Positions 1 through 8,691 of a DNA stretch of 64,000 nt are shown one piece after another. The stretch comes from Candidatus Accumulibacter appositus. Lineage in GTDB: Bacteria > Pseudomonadota > Gammaproteobacteria > Burkholderiales > Rhodocyclaceae. The position numbers were made by a program, and so were the translations under genes. The stretch spans positions 126,015 through 190,014 of the forward strand of contig JEMX01000028.1 of the NCBI GenBank assembly GCA_000585055.1, given 5' to 3'. The notes under the pieces were generated by a model. The model saw only the letters and a list, made by a program, of their open reading frames with translations, was not told the origin of the DNA and ran no database searches. The first letter of the stretch is position 1. Each line of letters starts with the position of its first letter.

Positions 1-659
1 GCCAGGGCTTGCTGGTGTTCAGCGAGCTCTTGGTTGCTGGCGCGCTTGACTACTTGGGCTTTACGCCGACCCGAGGAGGGCAGCGGGCGGGCAGCAGCGA
101 GGCGGCTGGCGCCGTCATCGCCGAGATCCATGATCAGGCTTTCCTGGCCGCGGGTCATTCCCAGATAGACCTCGGCGAGAATTTCAGCATCCAGCAGAGC
201 GCCGTGTAGAGTCCGGTGCGAGTTGTCGACGCCGTAGCGGTCGCACAGGGCGTTGAGGTTGTTCTTCTTGCCGGGGTGCAAATCCTTGGCCATGCGCAGG
301 GTGTCGCAGACGGCGTGACAGACGGTATCCAGCGGAGCCATGTCGAGCAGCGCCAGTTCGGCGTTCAGGAAGCCAAGGTCGAACGCCGCGTTATGGATGA
401 CCAGTTCGGCACCGCGCACGAAATCAAGAAACTCGGCGGCGACGTCGGCAAAATGTGGCTTGTCGAGCAGGAACTCACGGCTGATGCCGTGTACCGCCAG
501 GGCGCCGGCGTCAATGTCCCGCTCGGGATTCAGGTAGCGGTGGAAGTGATGATTGGTCAGCCGTCTGTTGCACATCTCGACGCCAGCGATTTCGATGATG
601 CGGTGGCCAAGTTTGTGCTCCAGGCCGGTGGTTTCGGTATCGAGAAAGATCTGGCGCAT
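1..659 (-). CDS. dnaQ: DNA polymerase III epsilon subunit, 3'-5' proofreading exonuclease (3' end beyond window)
   Basis: I translated the minus strand from the ATG at 657-659. It begins MRQIFLDTETTGLE, the ExoI motif (DxE) of DEDDh exonucleases, and continues through HNAAFDLGFLN (ExoII) and the HRTLHGALLDAEILAEVY region (ExoIII, catalytic His and Asp). This is the proofreading subunit of the replicative polymerase, which pairs with DnaE and HolE. The frame is open to base 1, so about 219 residues are present and the C-terminal DnaE-binding tail is outside the window. It follows rnhA on the same strand after about 110 bp. Methyltransferase-rnhA-dnaQ is a familiar betaproteobacterial order. 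The identification is firm; only the end is missing. Confidence 0.93.
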   Translation of the reverse strand, partial: MRQIFLDTETTGLEHKLGHRIIEIAGVEMCNRRLTNHHFHRYLNPERDIDAGALAVHGISREFLLDKPHFADVAAEFLDFVRGAELVIHNAAFDLGFLNAELALLDMAPLDTVCHAVCDTLRMAKDLHPGKKNNLNALCDRYGVDNSHRTLHGALLDAEILAEVYLGMTRGQESLIMDLGDDGASRLAAARPLPSSGRRKAQVVKRASNQELAEHQQAL

Positions 660-768
660 GGGCTTGGTCCATAGCTGGTGAAGCGGTGGCGAGGTCGCCG
701 ATTCTGTGCTCGGCGCGGGCGGCGGCTGCCGGAGGGTGGGCCGCTGCTGCTTGGCGGCGAGTCCGTGC

Positions 769-1227
769 TCAGGAGGTCTTCTTGGTGCGCAACTCATCCA
801 TGCCGCGATTGGCGAGCACGTCGGCACGTTCGTTGCCGACATGCCCGGCATGTCCCTTGACCCAGAACCACTTGATCTGGTGCCGGCTGGCGAGTTCGTC
901 GAGACGTTGCCAGAGGTCGGCGTTTTTTACCGGCTTCTTGTCCGAGGTGCGCCAGCCATTGCGCTTCCAGTTGTGAATCCAGGCACTGATGCCTTTTTGT
1001 ACGTACTGTGAGTCCGTATGCAGGTGCACCGTTGAGGGCCTGCTGAGCGCCTCGAGGGCGCAAATGGCGGCGGTCAGCTCCATGCGGTTATTGGTTGTAT
1101 CCTGCTCCCCGCCCCAGAGTTCCTTGGTTTGCTCGCCGGCCTGCAGGAGCGCGCCCCAGCCACCCGGTCCAGGATTGCCGCGGCAGCCGCCGTCGGCGTG
1201 GATAATAACGACTTGCTGATCATTCAT
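769..1227 (-). CDS. rnhA: Ribonuclease HI
   Basis: A 152-residue protein of normal family length. The four metal-binding carboxylates are visible: D12 ([11 protein letters not shown]), E50 (NNRMEL), D72 (TDSQYV) and D136 (GNERAD), with the KGHAGH catalytic loop near residue 126. It removes the RNA strand of RNA-DNA hybrids, such as R-loops and primers, in the cytoplasm. Its start overlaps the end of the upstream methyltransferase gene by 8 bases, which suggests translational coupling, and dnaQ follows. Confidence 0.96.
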   Translation of the reverse strand: MNDQQVVIIHADGGCRGNPGPGGWGALLQAGEQTKELWGGEQDTTNNRMELTAAICALEALSRPSTVHLHTDSQYVQKGISAWIHNWKRNGWRTSDKKPVKNADLWQRLDELASRHQIKWFWVKGHAGHVGNERADVLANRGMDELRTKKTS

Positions 1228-1942
1228 GTCTTGCTGTTTCCTTTTTGCTGAGCACCGAGAGCGCTTTGCGCGGTGCCGCGTTTTTCTTCCAGTTGGGCAT
1301 GATCAAACGCATGCTATGCACGCGCTTGACCGCGCGCAGGACGTAGACGCCACCGGCAAAACTCCACCAGCGCTGGCCACTGGCTTCCAGGAAATGCCAA
1401 CGTTTCAGCCAGCGTTCATTGCGGAAGGGCGGCGCGTAGCAGCCGAAACTACTATGTTCGGCCTCGAAACCAAGCAGCTGCAGCCAGTCCTTGAGGCGCG
1501 CCAGCGAAAGGTAGCGACCATTCCAGGGGAACTGCTGTGGGCAGTTGGGTAGCCGGCGACGCAGGCCCCAGATGGAGATCGGATTGAAACCGGCAATGAC
1601 GACTTCACCGTCGGGAATTAGAACACGTTCAACCTCGCGTAGAATCTGGTGCGGGTCATCGTGGAACTCGAGGCTATGCGCCATGACCACCAGATCGATG
1701 CTGTTGGCGGCGAAGGGGAGTTGCCGCAGGTCGCAGAGGACATCGACCTTGCCCGCGTCGTGTGCCAGCTGGCGGAGAGGGATGCGATTCTGTGCGAGGA
1801 AATCGAATTGAGGCAGCCCCAACTGAATCGCATTGTAGCCGAAGACATCGGCCACCATCCTGTCGAGGGTGGCCTGTTCCCAGGCCATGACGTACCGTCC
1901 CTGCGGCGTTTGAAGCCAGGCGTCGAGGCCAGCAATTGACAT
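1220..1942 (-). CDS. Class I SAM-dependent methyltransferase
   Basis: 240 residues from the ATG at 1940-1942 ([22 protein letters not shown]). The open frame extends further upstream, but that would cross into the divergent gloB gene, and the MSIAG start fits the family. A methyltransferase-11-type Rossmann core is visible: [26 protein letters not shown] is the motif II/post-I region, followed by [21 protein letters not shown]. The classic glycine-rich motif I is poorly formed. The substrate is unknown. The gene heads a tight cluster with rnhA (8-base overlap) and dnaQ and is divergent from gloB, an arrangement common in betaproteobacteria. Confidence 0.8.
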   Translation of the reverse strand: MSIAGLDAWLQTPQGRYVMAWEQATLDRMVADVFGYNAIQLGLPQFDFLAQNRIPLRQLAHDAGKVDVLCDLRQLPFAANSIDLVVMAHSLEFHDDPHQILREVERVLIPDGEVVIAGFNPISIWGLRRRLPNCPQQFPWNGRYLSLARLKDWLQLLGFEAEHSSFGCYAPPFRNERWLKRWHFLEASGQRWWSFAGGVYVLRAVKRVHSMRLIMPNWKKNAAPRKALSVLSKKETARHE

Positions 1943-1969
1943 TTTCCGCAGTTCTTCCAAAATTGAGCG

Positions 1970-2731
1970 ATGTTCGACGTAATCCGCATTCCAGCCTTCA
2001 AGGATAACTACATCTGGTTGTTGCGCAAAGGTGCGTCCGCTGCCGTGGTTGATCCAGGTGATGCGCGCCCGGTACTCGAGGTTCTTGAGCGCGAGGGACT
2101 GTCGCTGACCACCATTTTCGTCACCCACCACCATGCCGATCATCAGGGTGGGGTGAGGACTCTTCTGGCACACTTTCCGGCCGAGGTTTTTGCGCCCGCG
2201 GCGGAATCAATTGCTGGCGTGACCAAGCCCGTGCGCGGCGGCGAAACGATTCGCGCGGCTTTCTGTGACGACGAGTTCCAGGTCATCGCGGTTCCCGGAC
2301 ACACCCTTGGACACGTCGCTTATTATGGCGCAGGCTGCCTGTTCTGTGGCGACACCCTGTTTGCCGGCGGTTGCGGGCGCCTGTTCGAGGGCAGCGCTGC
2401 GCAGCTGTTCGACTCGCTGTCCCGGCTGGCCAGCTTGCCCGACCAGACAGCGGTTTACTGTGCTCATGAATATACCGAGGCGAATCTACGTTTTGCGCTG
2501 GCGGTAGAGCCTGCCAATCGCTGTCTGCAAAGCCGGGTCAATGAAGTCGCGGTGGCGCGCGCCAAGGGCTGGCCGACGGTGCCATCGACGATTGCCATCG
2601 AGAAGGCCACCAATCCCTTCCTGCGCTGCGCTGAGTCGGAAGTAGTGGCGTCGGCGCGGCGCCGGGTGTCCGACGTGGCCGACGAGATCGCCGTGTTTGC
2701 CGCACTGCGCGAATGGAAGAACAGCTTCTGA
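1970..2731 (+). CDS. gloB: Hydroxyacylglutathione hydrolase (glyoxalase II)
   Basis: 253 residues, the usual size. The metallo-beta-lactamase zinc motif THHHADH (residues 52-58) supplies the metal ligands. GHTLGHVAYY and the FCGDTLFAGGCGRLFEG segment provide further metal ligands, and the C-terminal substrate-binding domain ends in NPFLR and FAALREWKN. It hydrolyses S-lactoylglutathione to lactate and glutathione, completing methylglyoxal detoxification. It starts 27 bp from the divergent methyltransferase start and converges on the response-regulator gene 8 bp downstream. Confidence 0.95.
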   Translation: MFDVIRIPAFKDNYIWLLRKGASAAVVDPGDARPVLEVLEREGLSLTTIFVTHHHADHQGGVRTLLAHFPAEVFAPAAESIAGVTKPVRGGETIRAAFCDDEFQVIAVPGHTLGHVAYYGAGCLFCGDTLFAGGCGRLFEGSAAQLFDSLSRLASLPDQTAVYCAHEYTEANLRFALAVEPANRCLQSRVNEVAVARAKGWPTVPSTIAIEKATNPFLRCAESEVVASARRRVSDVADEIAVFAALREWKNSF

Positions 2732-2739
2732 ATCGGCCT

Positions 2740-3225
2740 TCAGGTGGGGTCGGTGCCGGCCCTGGATTCATCGCCACTAGCGTTGCCGGCGCTGGCGACC
2801 GTCCGTCCCGCTGCGGGCCAGGCTAGGCGCAGTGTGTCAAGTACCTTGCCGACCTTGAACGGCTTGATAATGAAGCCACTGGCGCCGCTTTGAATTGCTT
2901 CACGAACATTGTCTACGCTGGCGGTGCCGGTGACCATGACGACGACGATCTGCGGGTACATGGTCTTGATCGCTTGCAGTGCTTCGAGGCCGTCCATCTC
3001 GGGCATGGACAAGTCCATGCAGATGATGTCGGGTCGCAATCGCTCCGCGAGTTCGAGTGCGCCGACGCCATTCCGGGCTTCACCAACGATTTGATAGCTA
3101 TTGCCGCGCAGGATGCTGCGCAGCAGTGTGCGCGTGAGTTCGTGGTCATCAACGATCAATACCTTCGGGTCCGCCGGTGCCGCCGGAGTGCTGGCTACCA
3201 ACACCCTGTCGCAAGCATCGCGCAT
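2740..3225 (-). CDS. CheY-like single-domain response regulator
   Basis: 161 residues with a receiver domain at about 20-135 and no output domain. The acidic pair D26/D27 (LIVDDHE), the phospho-acceptor D71 (ICMDLSMPEMDG), T99 and K121 (IIKPF) are all present. The last 25 residues are low-complexity Ala/Gly/Ser. No cognate kinase is adjacent; the gene is convergent with gloB and divergent from the DUF748 gene. The partner cannot be deduced here. Signalling through protein-protein contact, as for CheY, is the expected mode. Confidence 0.88.
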   Translation of the reverse strand: MRDACDRVLVASTPAAPADPKVLIVDDHELTRTLLRSILRGNSYQIVGEARNGVGALELAERLRPDIICMDLSMPEMDGLEALQAIKTMYPQIVVVMVTGTASVDNVREAIQSGASGFIIKPFKVGKVLDTLRLAWPAAGRTVASAGNASGDESRAGTDPT

Positions 3226-3339
3226 GCGCCCTCCCGAAAAGAGGCTGTTGGCGCCTCGCTACTTGCCGTGTAGCGAGTGCGGGAACGCCGCCTTCGTGCT
3301 AAATTCGCCGTTCTCTCAGCCAGCCCGCGGCCTGCTGCA

Positions 3340-6300
3340 ATGTCTGAAAAACCTGTTTCTACCAAGGCCCATGCCTCCATCAAGGCAAGAAAATTCGGTC
3401 TAGCCTTTGCTCTTGCCTTGTTGGTCTTCAGCATGCTCGGCTTTCTGGTTCTGCCGCTGGTCGTCAAGTCGGTGCTCGTCGAACAGCTCTCCAAGGTCTT
3501 GCAGCGATCTGTGACGGTCGAAGGGGTGAGAATAAACCCCTATACCTTGTCGCTGCAAATTTCTGGATTGGCGATTCATGAAAAGGGCGGTGGCGTGCTG
3601 GTGGCGGGCTTTGACAGCTTGAATGTGAATGGCGAGTGGAGTTCGCTATGGCGTGGCGGCCCGGTGGTCAGCGAGCTGAGTTTGGTCGCACCGACGTTCA
3701 AGGTCGTGCGCTTGAGCGACGGGCGATTCAATTTCTCCGATCTGATCGACGAGATTTCGGCCCAGCCGGAATCGGACGCTCCCACGCCACGCTTCTCGTT
3801 GAACAACATTCAGATCTCGGGCGGAAAAATCGAATTCGACGACCAGATGCTTGGTGAACAGCACCTGCTCAGGGAGCTCAACATCGGCTTGCCATTTATC
3901 TCCAGCTTGCCACAGGCGCTCGAGATCTTTGTCGAGCCTACGTTCTCCGCCTCACTTGATGGTTCGCCGCTGCTCGTCCAGGGCAGGAGCAAACCTTTTG
4001 ACGCTTCTCTGGAAAGCCAGCTGAGGTTCGATCTTCGCGAAGTACCGCTGGCGAAATATGTTGATTACTTGCCGCTGCATTTGCCGATCGAGGTTGTTTC
4101 CGGCGTTCTTGGCAGCGAGTTGACGGTGGCCTTTCGGCGCCAGGAAGCGGACCGGGCGACCCTGGAGATCTCGGGCACGGTGGCTTTCAAGGATGTCGTC
4201 GTCAAGGACAAGGGCGGTTCGCCATTACTCTCGCTGCGCAGCTTGGAAGTGGTGCTCGAAGCGCTTGATCCGCTCAACGGGAAGTTCGCCATCGAACGGG
4301 TGTCGCTCGAGCAGCCGGAAATCCATGCCCGGGTCAGTCCGCAGGGCGGAATCAACTGGGTCGACTTCCTGAGCCAGGAACTGGCAGCCGGCGCTGTGGT
4401 AACGCGGGAAGAGAAAAGCGCGGCGAAGTCAGCGCCTGTCGAGTGGTCGCTCGCCGAGGCGAGCATCAATGGTGGTGCGCTGCGCTGGCTCGACGAGTCG
4501 CACGGAGCGCCATTCAACGCCCGGGTCGATGGTTTGACGGTCGAGTTGAAAGAACTCGGCAGCAAGAGCGGTGTGCCGGCAAAGTTCGATTTGGCCTTCC
4601 GGCTCGACGCTGAGCAATGGGTGAAGATCGCCGCTTTCTCGGTGAGGGGCGGCCGGCTAGATTTGGCCAGGCGCGCAGTGCTGATCGGTGAGGTGGCGGT
4701 ACGCGATAGCCAAGTGCTGGTTCGGCGCGCCGAAGGGGGCAGCATCGAGTTCGTCCAGCCGCCCTCCCTGCGCGCCGTCGAGGCGGCGCAGGAGGATTCG
4801 GCGGCGCCGTGGACATTGACGGTGGCCAAATACCGTGGTGAGAACCTTGGCCTGCGTTTCGAAGATCGCGGCGTGTCGCCGGCGGTAACGCACAGCATTG
4901 AAGAGATGACTGTCGAGGCGGAAAATCTGTCTACTGAGCCGGGTACGACGCTCAAGCTGGCCACGCGCTTCAAGCTCAACCGTAAGGCTACGGTCGAAGC
5001 CAGTGGCGGCGGCACACTGCTACCGCTGGACACGGAGTTGAAGCTGGCGATCAAGAGTCTCGAGCTCTTGCCCCTGCAACCCTATTTTACCGAGCAGCTG
5101 AACGTCCGACTAAAGCGTGGTCAGGTCGCTGTTGAGGGCGGTTTTCGTCTGCGCCAGGTGGACAGCGGTGCCGCGAAGGGTGGCAAGCTGCTGGGCGGGG
5201 GATTCTCCGGGAAACTGGCGGTTACCGACTTCTCGGCAGTGGACAAGGCGAATTCGGCTGACCTCCTGAAATGGGCGTCACTGTCCCTTGCGCGTGTCGA
5301 TTTGAGCGTGAATCCAGACGCACTGTCAATTGGCGAGCTTGCGCTGGCTGACTTCTTTGCGCGCGTAAGCATTGATCCGGATGGCCAGTTGAACCTGCTG
5401 CAGATCGTCCGCCAGCCTGACGCGCCGCCAGCAGCCGTGCCGCCCAAGACCGGTGCGCCGACGCGCACCGAGCACTCGGCCAAAGGCCATGCCGTGGCAC
5501 CGCTGGCTGGCGGTGAGCAGGCACCGTTTCCGGTAAAGCTTGGTACGATCACCTTGCAGGGCGGTGATATCAAGTTCAGCGACCACTTCATCAAACCGAA
5601 CTACTCGGCCGATCTGAAGAAGATTGGCGGTGCGATAAGCGGGCTGTCCTCGGCTTCCGAAAGCCTGGCGACGCTCGACCTGCGCGGCAGCTACGATGAC
5701 ATCGCACCGCTCAAGATCGTTGGTCAGCTCAACCCCTTGATCGCCTCTCCCTATCTGGACATACAGGCCGACATCAAGGGCATCGAGATGACGGCCTTGT
5801 CACCGTACTCCGGCAAGTACGCTGGCTATGCCATTGACAAAGGCAAGATGTCGTTGTTCGTCAAGTACAAGATAGAGAAAAATCAGTTGACCGCTGAGAA
5901 TCGGATATTTCTCGATCAGCTGACTTTCGGCGAAGCGGTCGATAGTGCCGAGGCGACCAAGTTGCCGGTTACGCTCGCCGTGGCCCTCCTCAAAAACAGC
6001 AAGGGCGAGATCGACATCAATCTACCGGTAGCTGGTTCGCTCGACGACCCGGAGTTCAGCATTGGCGGCCTGCTTGGCGAGTTGGTCGGCAATCTCCTGG
6101 TCAAGGCGGTTACCTCGCCCTTTGCCTTGCTGGGATCGGTTTTTGGCGGCGGCGAGGAGTTGTCGAACGTCGAGTTCGCTTCCGGCTTGGCGGCAATCGC
6201 CCCGGCGGCGCAGCTGCGTATCGATGCGCTGGCGAAGGCGCTGCTTGACCGGCCGGCACTGAAGCTCGACATTGAAGGGCAGGCGGATTCGGAAAGCGAT

Positions 6301-6723
6301 CCCGAGGGATTGAAACGCGAACGCCTGCAACAGAAGCTGCAGGCACTCAGAATCGGGGGCAGTCGCGATGGCGACAAGACGGCGTTGGCGCCGGTGGCAA
6401 TCGACAGCCAGGAGTATCCCGATTTGCTCGAACGCGTCTATCGTGCCGAGGCGTTCGAAAAGCCGCGCAACATGGTGGGGATGGTGAAGAGCTTGCCGGT
6501 CGAGGAAATGGAGAAGTTGATTCTGGCCAATACGGTCATCACTGAGCAGGATCTGCGCGATCTGGCCGAGCGACGGGCAAGCGCCGTGCGTGACGGGCTG
6601 CTCGCGCAGAAGGTTCCGGCCGAGCGGCTCTTCCTGCGACCCGTGGAAGTCGCCAAGGCGGATGGTAAGGCTGACTCGCCTGGACAGAGCAAGGGAAACC
6701 GGGTTGTCTTTTCCCTGCAGTAG
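3340..6723 (+). CDS. DUF748 / AsmA-like large envelope protein
   Basis: 1127 residues from ATG 3340 (MSEKPVSTKAHAS). A longer in-frame start at 3277 is possible but adds an Arg-rich, non-conserved stretch. One transmembrane segment at about residues 20-40 (GLAFALALLVFSMLGFLVLPLVV) anchors a long periplasmic part. That part shows repeated AsmA/DUF748 features: LSLQISGLAI, VNGEWSSLWRGGPVV, DGRFNFSDLI and LDDPEFSIGGLLGELVGNLLVKAVTSPFALLG. The end carries an OmpA-like segment (VEFASGLAAIAPAAQLRIDALAKAL) typical of DUF748 proteins. AsmA-like proteins are linked to lipid traffic across the periplasm, but for DUF748 this is by analogy. rmuC follows after 54 bp. Confidence 0.85.
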   Translation: MSEKPVSTKAHASIKARKFGLAFALALLVFSMLGFLVLPLVVKSVLVEQLSKVLQRSVTVEGVRINPYTLSLQISGLAIHEKGGGVLVAGFDSLNVNGEWSSLWRGGPVVSELSLVAPTFKVVRLSDGRFNFSDLIDEISAQPESDAPTPRFSLNNIQISGGKIEFDDQMLGEQHLLRELNIGLPFISSLPQALEIFVEPTFSASLDGSPLLVQGRSKPFDASLESQLRFDLREVPLAKYVDYLPLHLPIEVVSGVLGSELTVAFRRQEADRATLEISGTVAFKDVVVKDKGGSPLLSLRSLEVVLEALDPLNGKFAIERVSLEQPEIHARVSPQGGINWVDFLSQELAAGAVVTREEKSAAKSAPVEWSLAEASINGGALRWLDESHGAPFNARVDGLTVELKELGSKSGVPAKFDLAFRLDAEQWVKIAAFSVRGGRLDLARRAVLIGEVAVRDSQVLVRRAEGGSIEFVQPPSLRAVEAAQEDSAAPWTLTVAKYRGENLGLRFEDRGVSPAVTHSIEEMTVEAENLSTEPGTTLKLATRFKLNRKATVEASGGGTLLPLDTELKLAIKSLELLPLQPYFTEQLNVRLKRGQVAVEGGFRLRQVDSGAAKGGKLLGGGFSGKLAVTDFSAVDKANSADLLKWASLSLARVDLSVNPDALSIGELALADFFARVSIDPDGQLNLLQIVRQPDAPPAAVPPKTGAPTRTEHSAKGHAVAPLAGGEQAPFPVKLGTITLQGGDIKFSDHFIKPNYSADLKKIGGAISGLSSASESLATLDLRGSYDDIAPLKIVGQLNPLIASPYLDIQADIKGIEMTALSPYSGKYAGYAIDKGKMSLFVKYKIEKNQLTAENRIFLDQLTFGEAVDSAEATKLPVTLAVALLKNSKGEIDINLPVAGSLDDPEFSIGGLLGELVGNLLVKAVTSPFALLGSVFGGGEELSNVEFASGLAAIAPAAQLRIDALAKALLDRPALKLDIEGQADSESDPEGLKRERLQQKLQALRIGGSRDGDKTALAPVAIDSQEYPDLLERVYRAEAFEKPRNMVGMVKSLPVEEMEKLILANTVITEQDLRDLAERRASAVRDGLLAQKVPAERLFLRPVEVAKADGKADSPGQSKGNRVVFSLQ

Positions 6724-6777
6724 CGGCGGTGGCGCCGTGCTCGCCAATCTCGCCACTGCGCGTGCGCTTGCGGCCGA

Positions 6778-8127
6778 ATGAGCGAAGCATGGTGGTTCTA
6801 TGCCGCGGTGTCGCTGGCTGTGCTGGTGATCCTCCTGCAGCTCGTGCTGCTGTTGCGTGCGGCCACCACGCGCGGGCTGATGGGCGTGCGTTTCCGCGAT
6901 CTTCAAGGCGGCTTGGAGCGACTTGAGCGCGAGTTGCGCCAGGAGATGTCGCTCGGCCGGCAGGAAGCAGCCAGTACCGCGCGTGGTGATCGCGAGGAGC
7001 AGTCGCAGTCGCTGAACCGCGTCGCTCAGACGCTTGCTTCGCAGCTGGCCCAGCTGGGTCGCTTGCAGGCGCAGCAGCTCGAATCCTTTGCGCAGCAACT
7101 GGCACGCCTGACGAACAGTAACGAGCAGCGCTTCGAGCAGCTGCGTCGGGCAGTGGAGGCCCGCCTTGGCGCGATGCAGGCTGACAATGCCAATAAGCTC
7201 GAAGAGATGCGCCGCACGGTCGACGAAAAGCTGCATGCGACGCTGGAGCAGCGCCTCGGCGAATCCTTCAAATTGGTTGGTGATCGTCTAGAGCAGGTCC
7301 ATAAAGGGCTCGGAGAAATGCAGACGCTGGCCGCTGGCGTCGGCGATCTGAAGAAGGTGCTGACCAACATCAAGACCCGCGGCAGCTGGGGGGAAGTGCA
7401 GCTGGAGACTCTCCTGGATCAGCTGCTGAGTAGTGAGCAATACGGCAAGAACGTGGCCACGCGGCCGGAGTCATCGGAACGTGTTGAGTTTGCCATTCGT
7501 TTGCCGGGTCGGGCAATCGGCGATGAGGAGCAGCGGCCGGTGTGGTTGCCGATCGATGCGAAATTTCCACTCGAGGATTATCAGCGCTTGCTCGAGGCGC
7601 AGGAACGGGCTGATCCGGTGGCCTCGGACACGGCGACCAGGGCGCTGGAAGTTCGCTTGCGTGACGAGGCACGAAAGATTCACGACAGGTACGTCGAACC
7701 CCCGTACACCACCGACTTCGCGATCCTCTATCTGCCGACCGAAGGCCTCTATGCCGAAGTCTTGCGGCGACCGGGACTGGTGGACAGCCTGCAACGTGAC
7801 CTGCGCATCTGCATCGCCGGGCCGACGACGCTGGCGGCGCTGCTCAACAGCCTGCAAATGGGGTTCCGAACGCTGGCCATCGAGCGCCGATCATCAGAAG
7901 TCTGGGCTGTTCTCGGCGCCATCAAAACCGAGTTCGGGAAATTCGGCGAGGTGCTCGAGGCCACGCACCGGAAGCTCGAACACGCTAGCCGCAGTATCGA
8001 AGCGGCCGGCGTGCGGACCCGGCAGATCGAACGTAAACTGCGTGGCGTTGAAGCGCTGCCGGCGAGCGAGGTGCGTTCGCGGCTGGGCGATCTTGAAGAT
8101 CTTGGCGCGTTGGGCGATGAGCCATGA
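6778..8127 (+). CDS. rmuC: DNA recombination protein RmuC
   Basis: 449 residues: an N-terminal transmembrane helix (about 5-27), a long Gln/Glu/Arg-rich coiled coil (about 40-150), then the RmuC nuclease-like domain with TRGSWGEVQLETLLDQLLSSEQYGKN and LPIDAKFPLEDYQRLLEA followed by FAILYLPTEGLYAEVLRRPGL. RmuC limits inversions at short inverted repeats; it is a predicted endonuclease-fold protein at the membrane. Its stop overlaps the next start (ATGA), so the DUF3293 gene is probably translationally coupled. Confidence 0.93.
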   Translation: MSEAWWFYAAVSLAVLVILLQLVLLLRAATTRGLMGVRFRDLQGGLERLERELRQEMSLGRQEAASTARGDREEQSQSLNRVAQTLASQLAQLGRLQAQQLESFAQQLARLTNSNEQRFEQLRRAVEARLGAMQADNANKLEEMRRTVDEKLHATLEQRLGESFKLVGDRLEQVHKGLGEMQTLAAGVGDLKKVLTNIKTRGSWGEVQLETLLDQLLSSEQYGKNVATRPESSERVEFAIRLPGRAIGDEEQRPVWLPIDAKFPLEDYQRLLEAQERADPVASDTATRALEVRLRDEARKIHDRYVEPPYTTDFAILYLPTEGLYAEVLRRPGLVDSLQRDLRICIAGPTTLAALLNSLQMGFRTLAIERRSSEVWAVLGAIKTEFGKFGEVLEATHRKLEHASRSIEAAGVRTRQIERKLRGVEALPASEVRSRLGDLEDLGALGDEP

Positions 8128-8600
8128 GACGGGCCAGGGCGGAAATGGAGGCTGCGTTTCTGGCGACGACCTATCGGGTGGAGACTCCCGAGCGTTTTTT
8201 CGACTTGCGTATTGGCTGTGTCAGCACCGAGTTTGATGAATTCTTGCGCCGTCAGCCGGTTTCAGTCGAGCCGCCGGTCGCCCCTGCAGCGTCCACGAGG
8301 CGAGCGATCGGCTGGGGAATCGTGACCGCATACAATCCCGGCGAGCGGCTCGCTGATCACCAGAACGAGCGTCGCCAGGGCCGCTTGCGCGAGCGCATCG
8401 CCGCTTCGGCTTGTTTTTTCTTCGCCGCCAGCAACATCGCAGCTGGCGACGTCGATGCTGATCTCGGCTGGCCGCTGGAACCCAGCTATCTCGTCCTTCC
8501 TGTCGATGAATGGCAAGTCGCTGCCCTGGGCCGTGAATTCTGCCAGCTGGCGGTCGTCTATGGAGAAACGGGTTTGGCGCCGCGCTTGCTGTGGTTGTGA
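8124..8600 (+). CDS. DUF3293 domain protein
   Basis: 158 residues, coupled to rmuC by a 4-base ATGA overlap. The core GWGIVTAYNPGERLADHQNERRQGRLRERI matches the DUF3293 pattern (TAYNP, then N-E-x-R and a basic helix). The C-terminal YLVLPVDEWQVAALGREFCQLAVVYGE segment is also typical. Small cytosolic protein of unknown function. The family call rests on recall of the motif. Confidence 0.75.
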   Translation: MRRARAEMEAAFLATTYRVETPERFFDLRIGCVSTEFDEFLRRQPVSVEPPVAPAASTRRAIGWGIVTAYNPGERLADHQNERRQGRLRERIAASACFFFAASNIAAGDVDADLGWPLEPSYLVLPVDEWQVAALGREFCQLAVVYGETGLAPRLLWL

Positions 8601-8691
8601 GGCGGAAGTTGCGTGTCGGCTGTGACTTTTGCGGCACGGGCCGTCAGAGCAAGACGCCTAGAATGATTTTTTTCGCAAGCGAGCACAGCCC

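Noticed and set aside
6022-7236. 404-codon minus-strand open frame across the DUF748-rmuC junction
   Set aside because: Low-complexity Gln/Arg/His composition and antisense to two well-supported genes.
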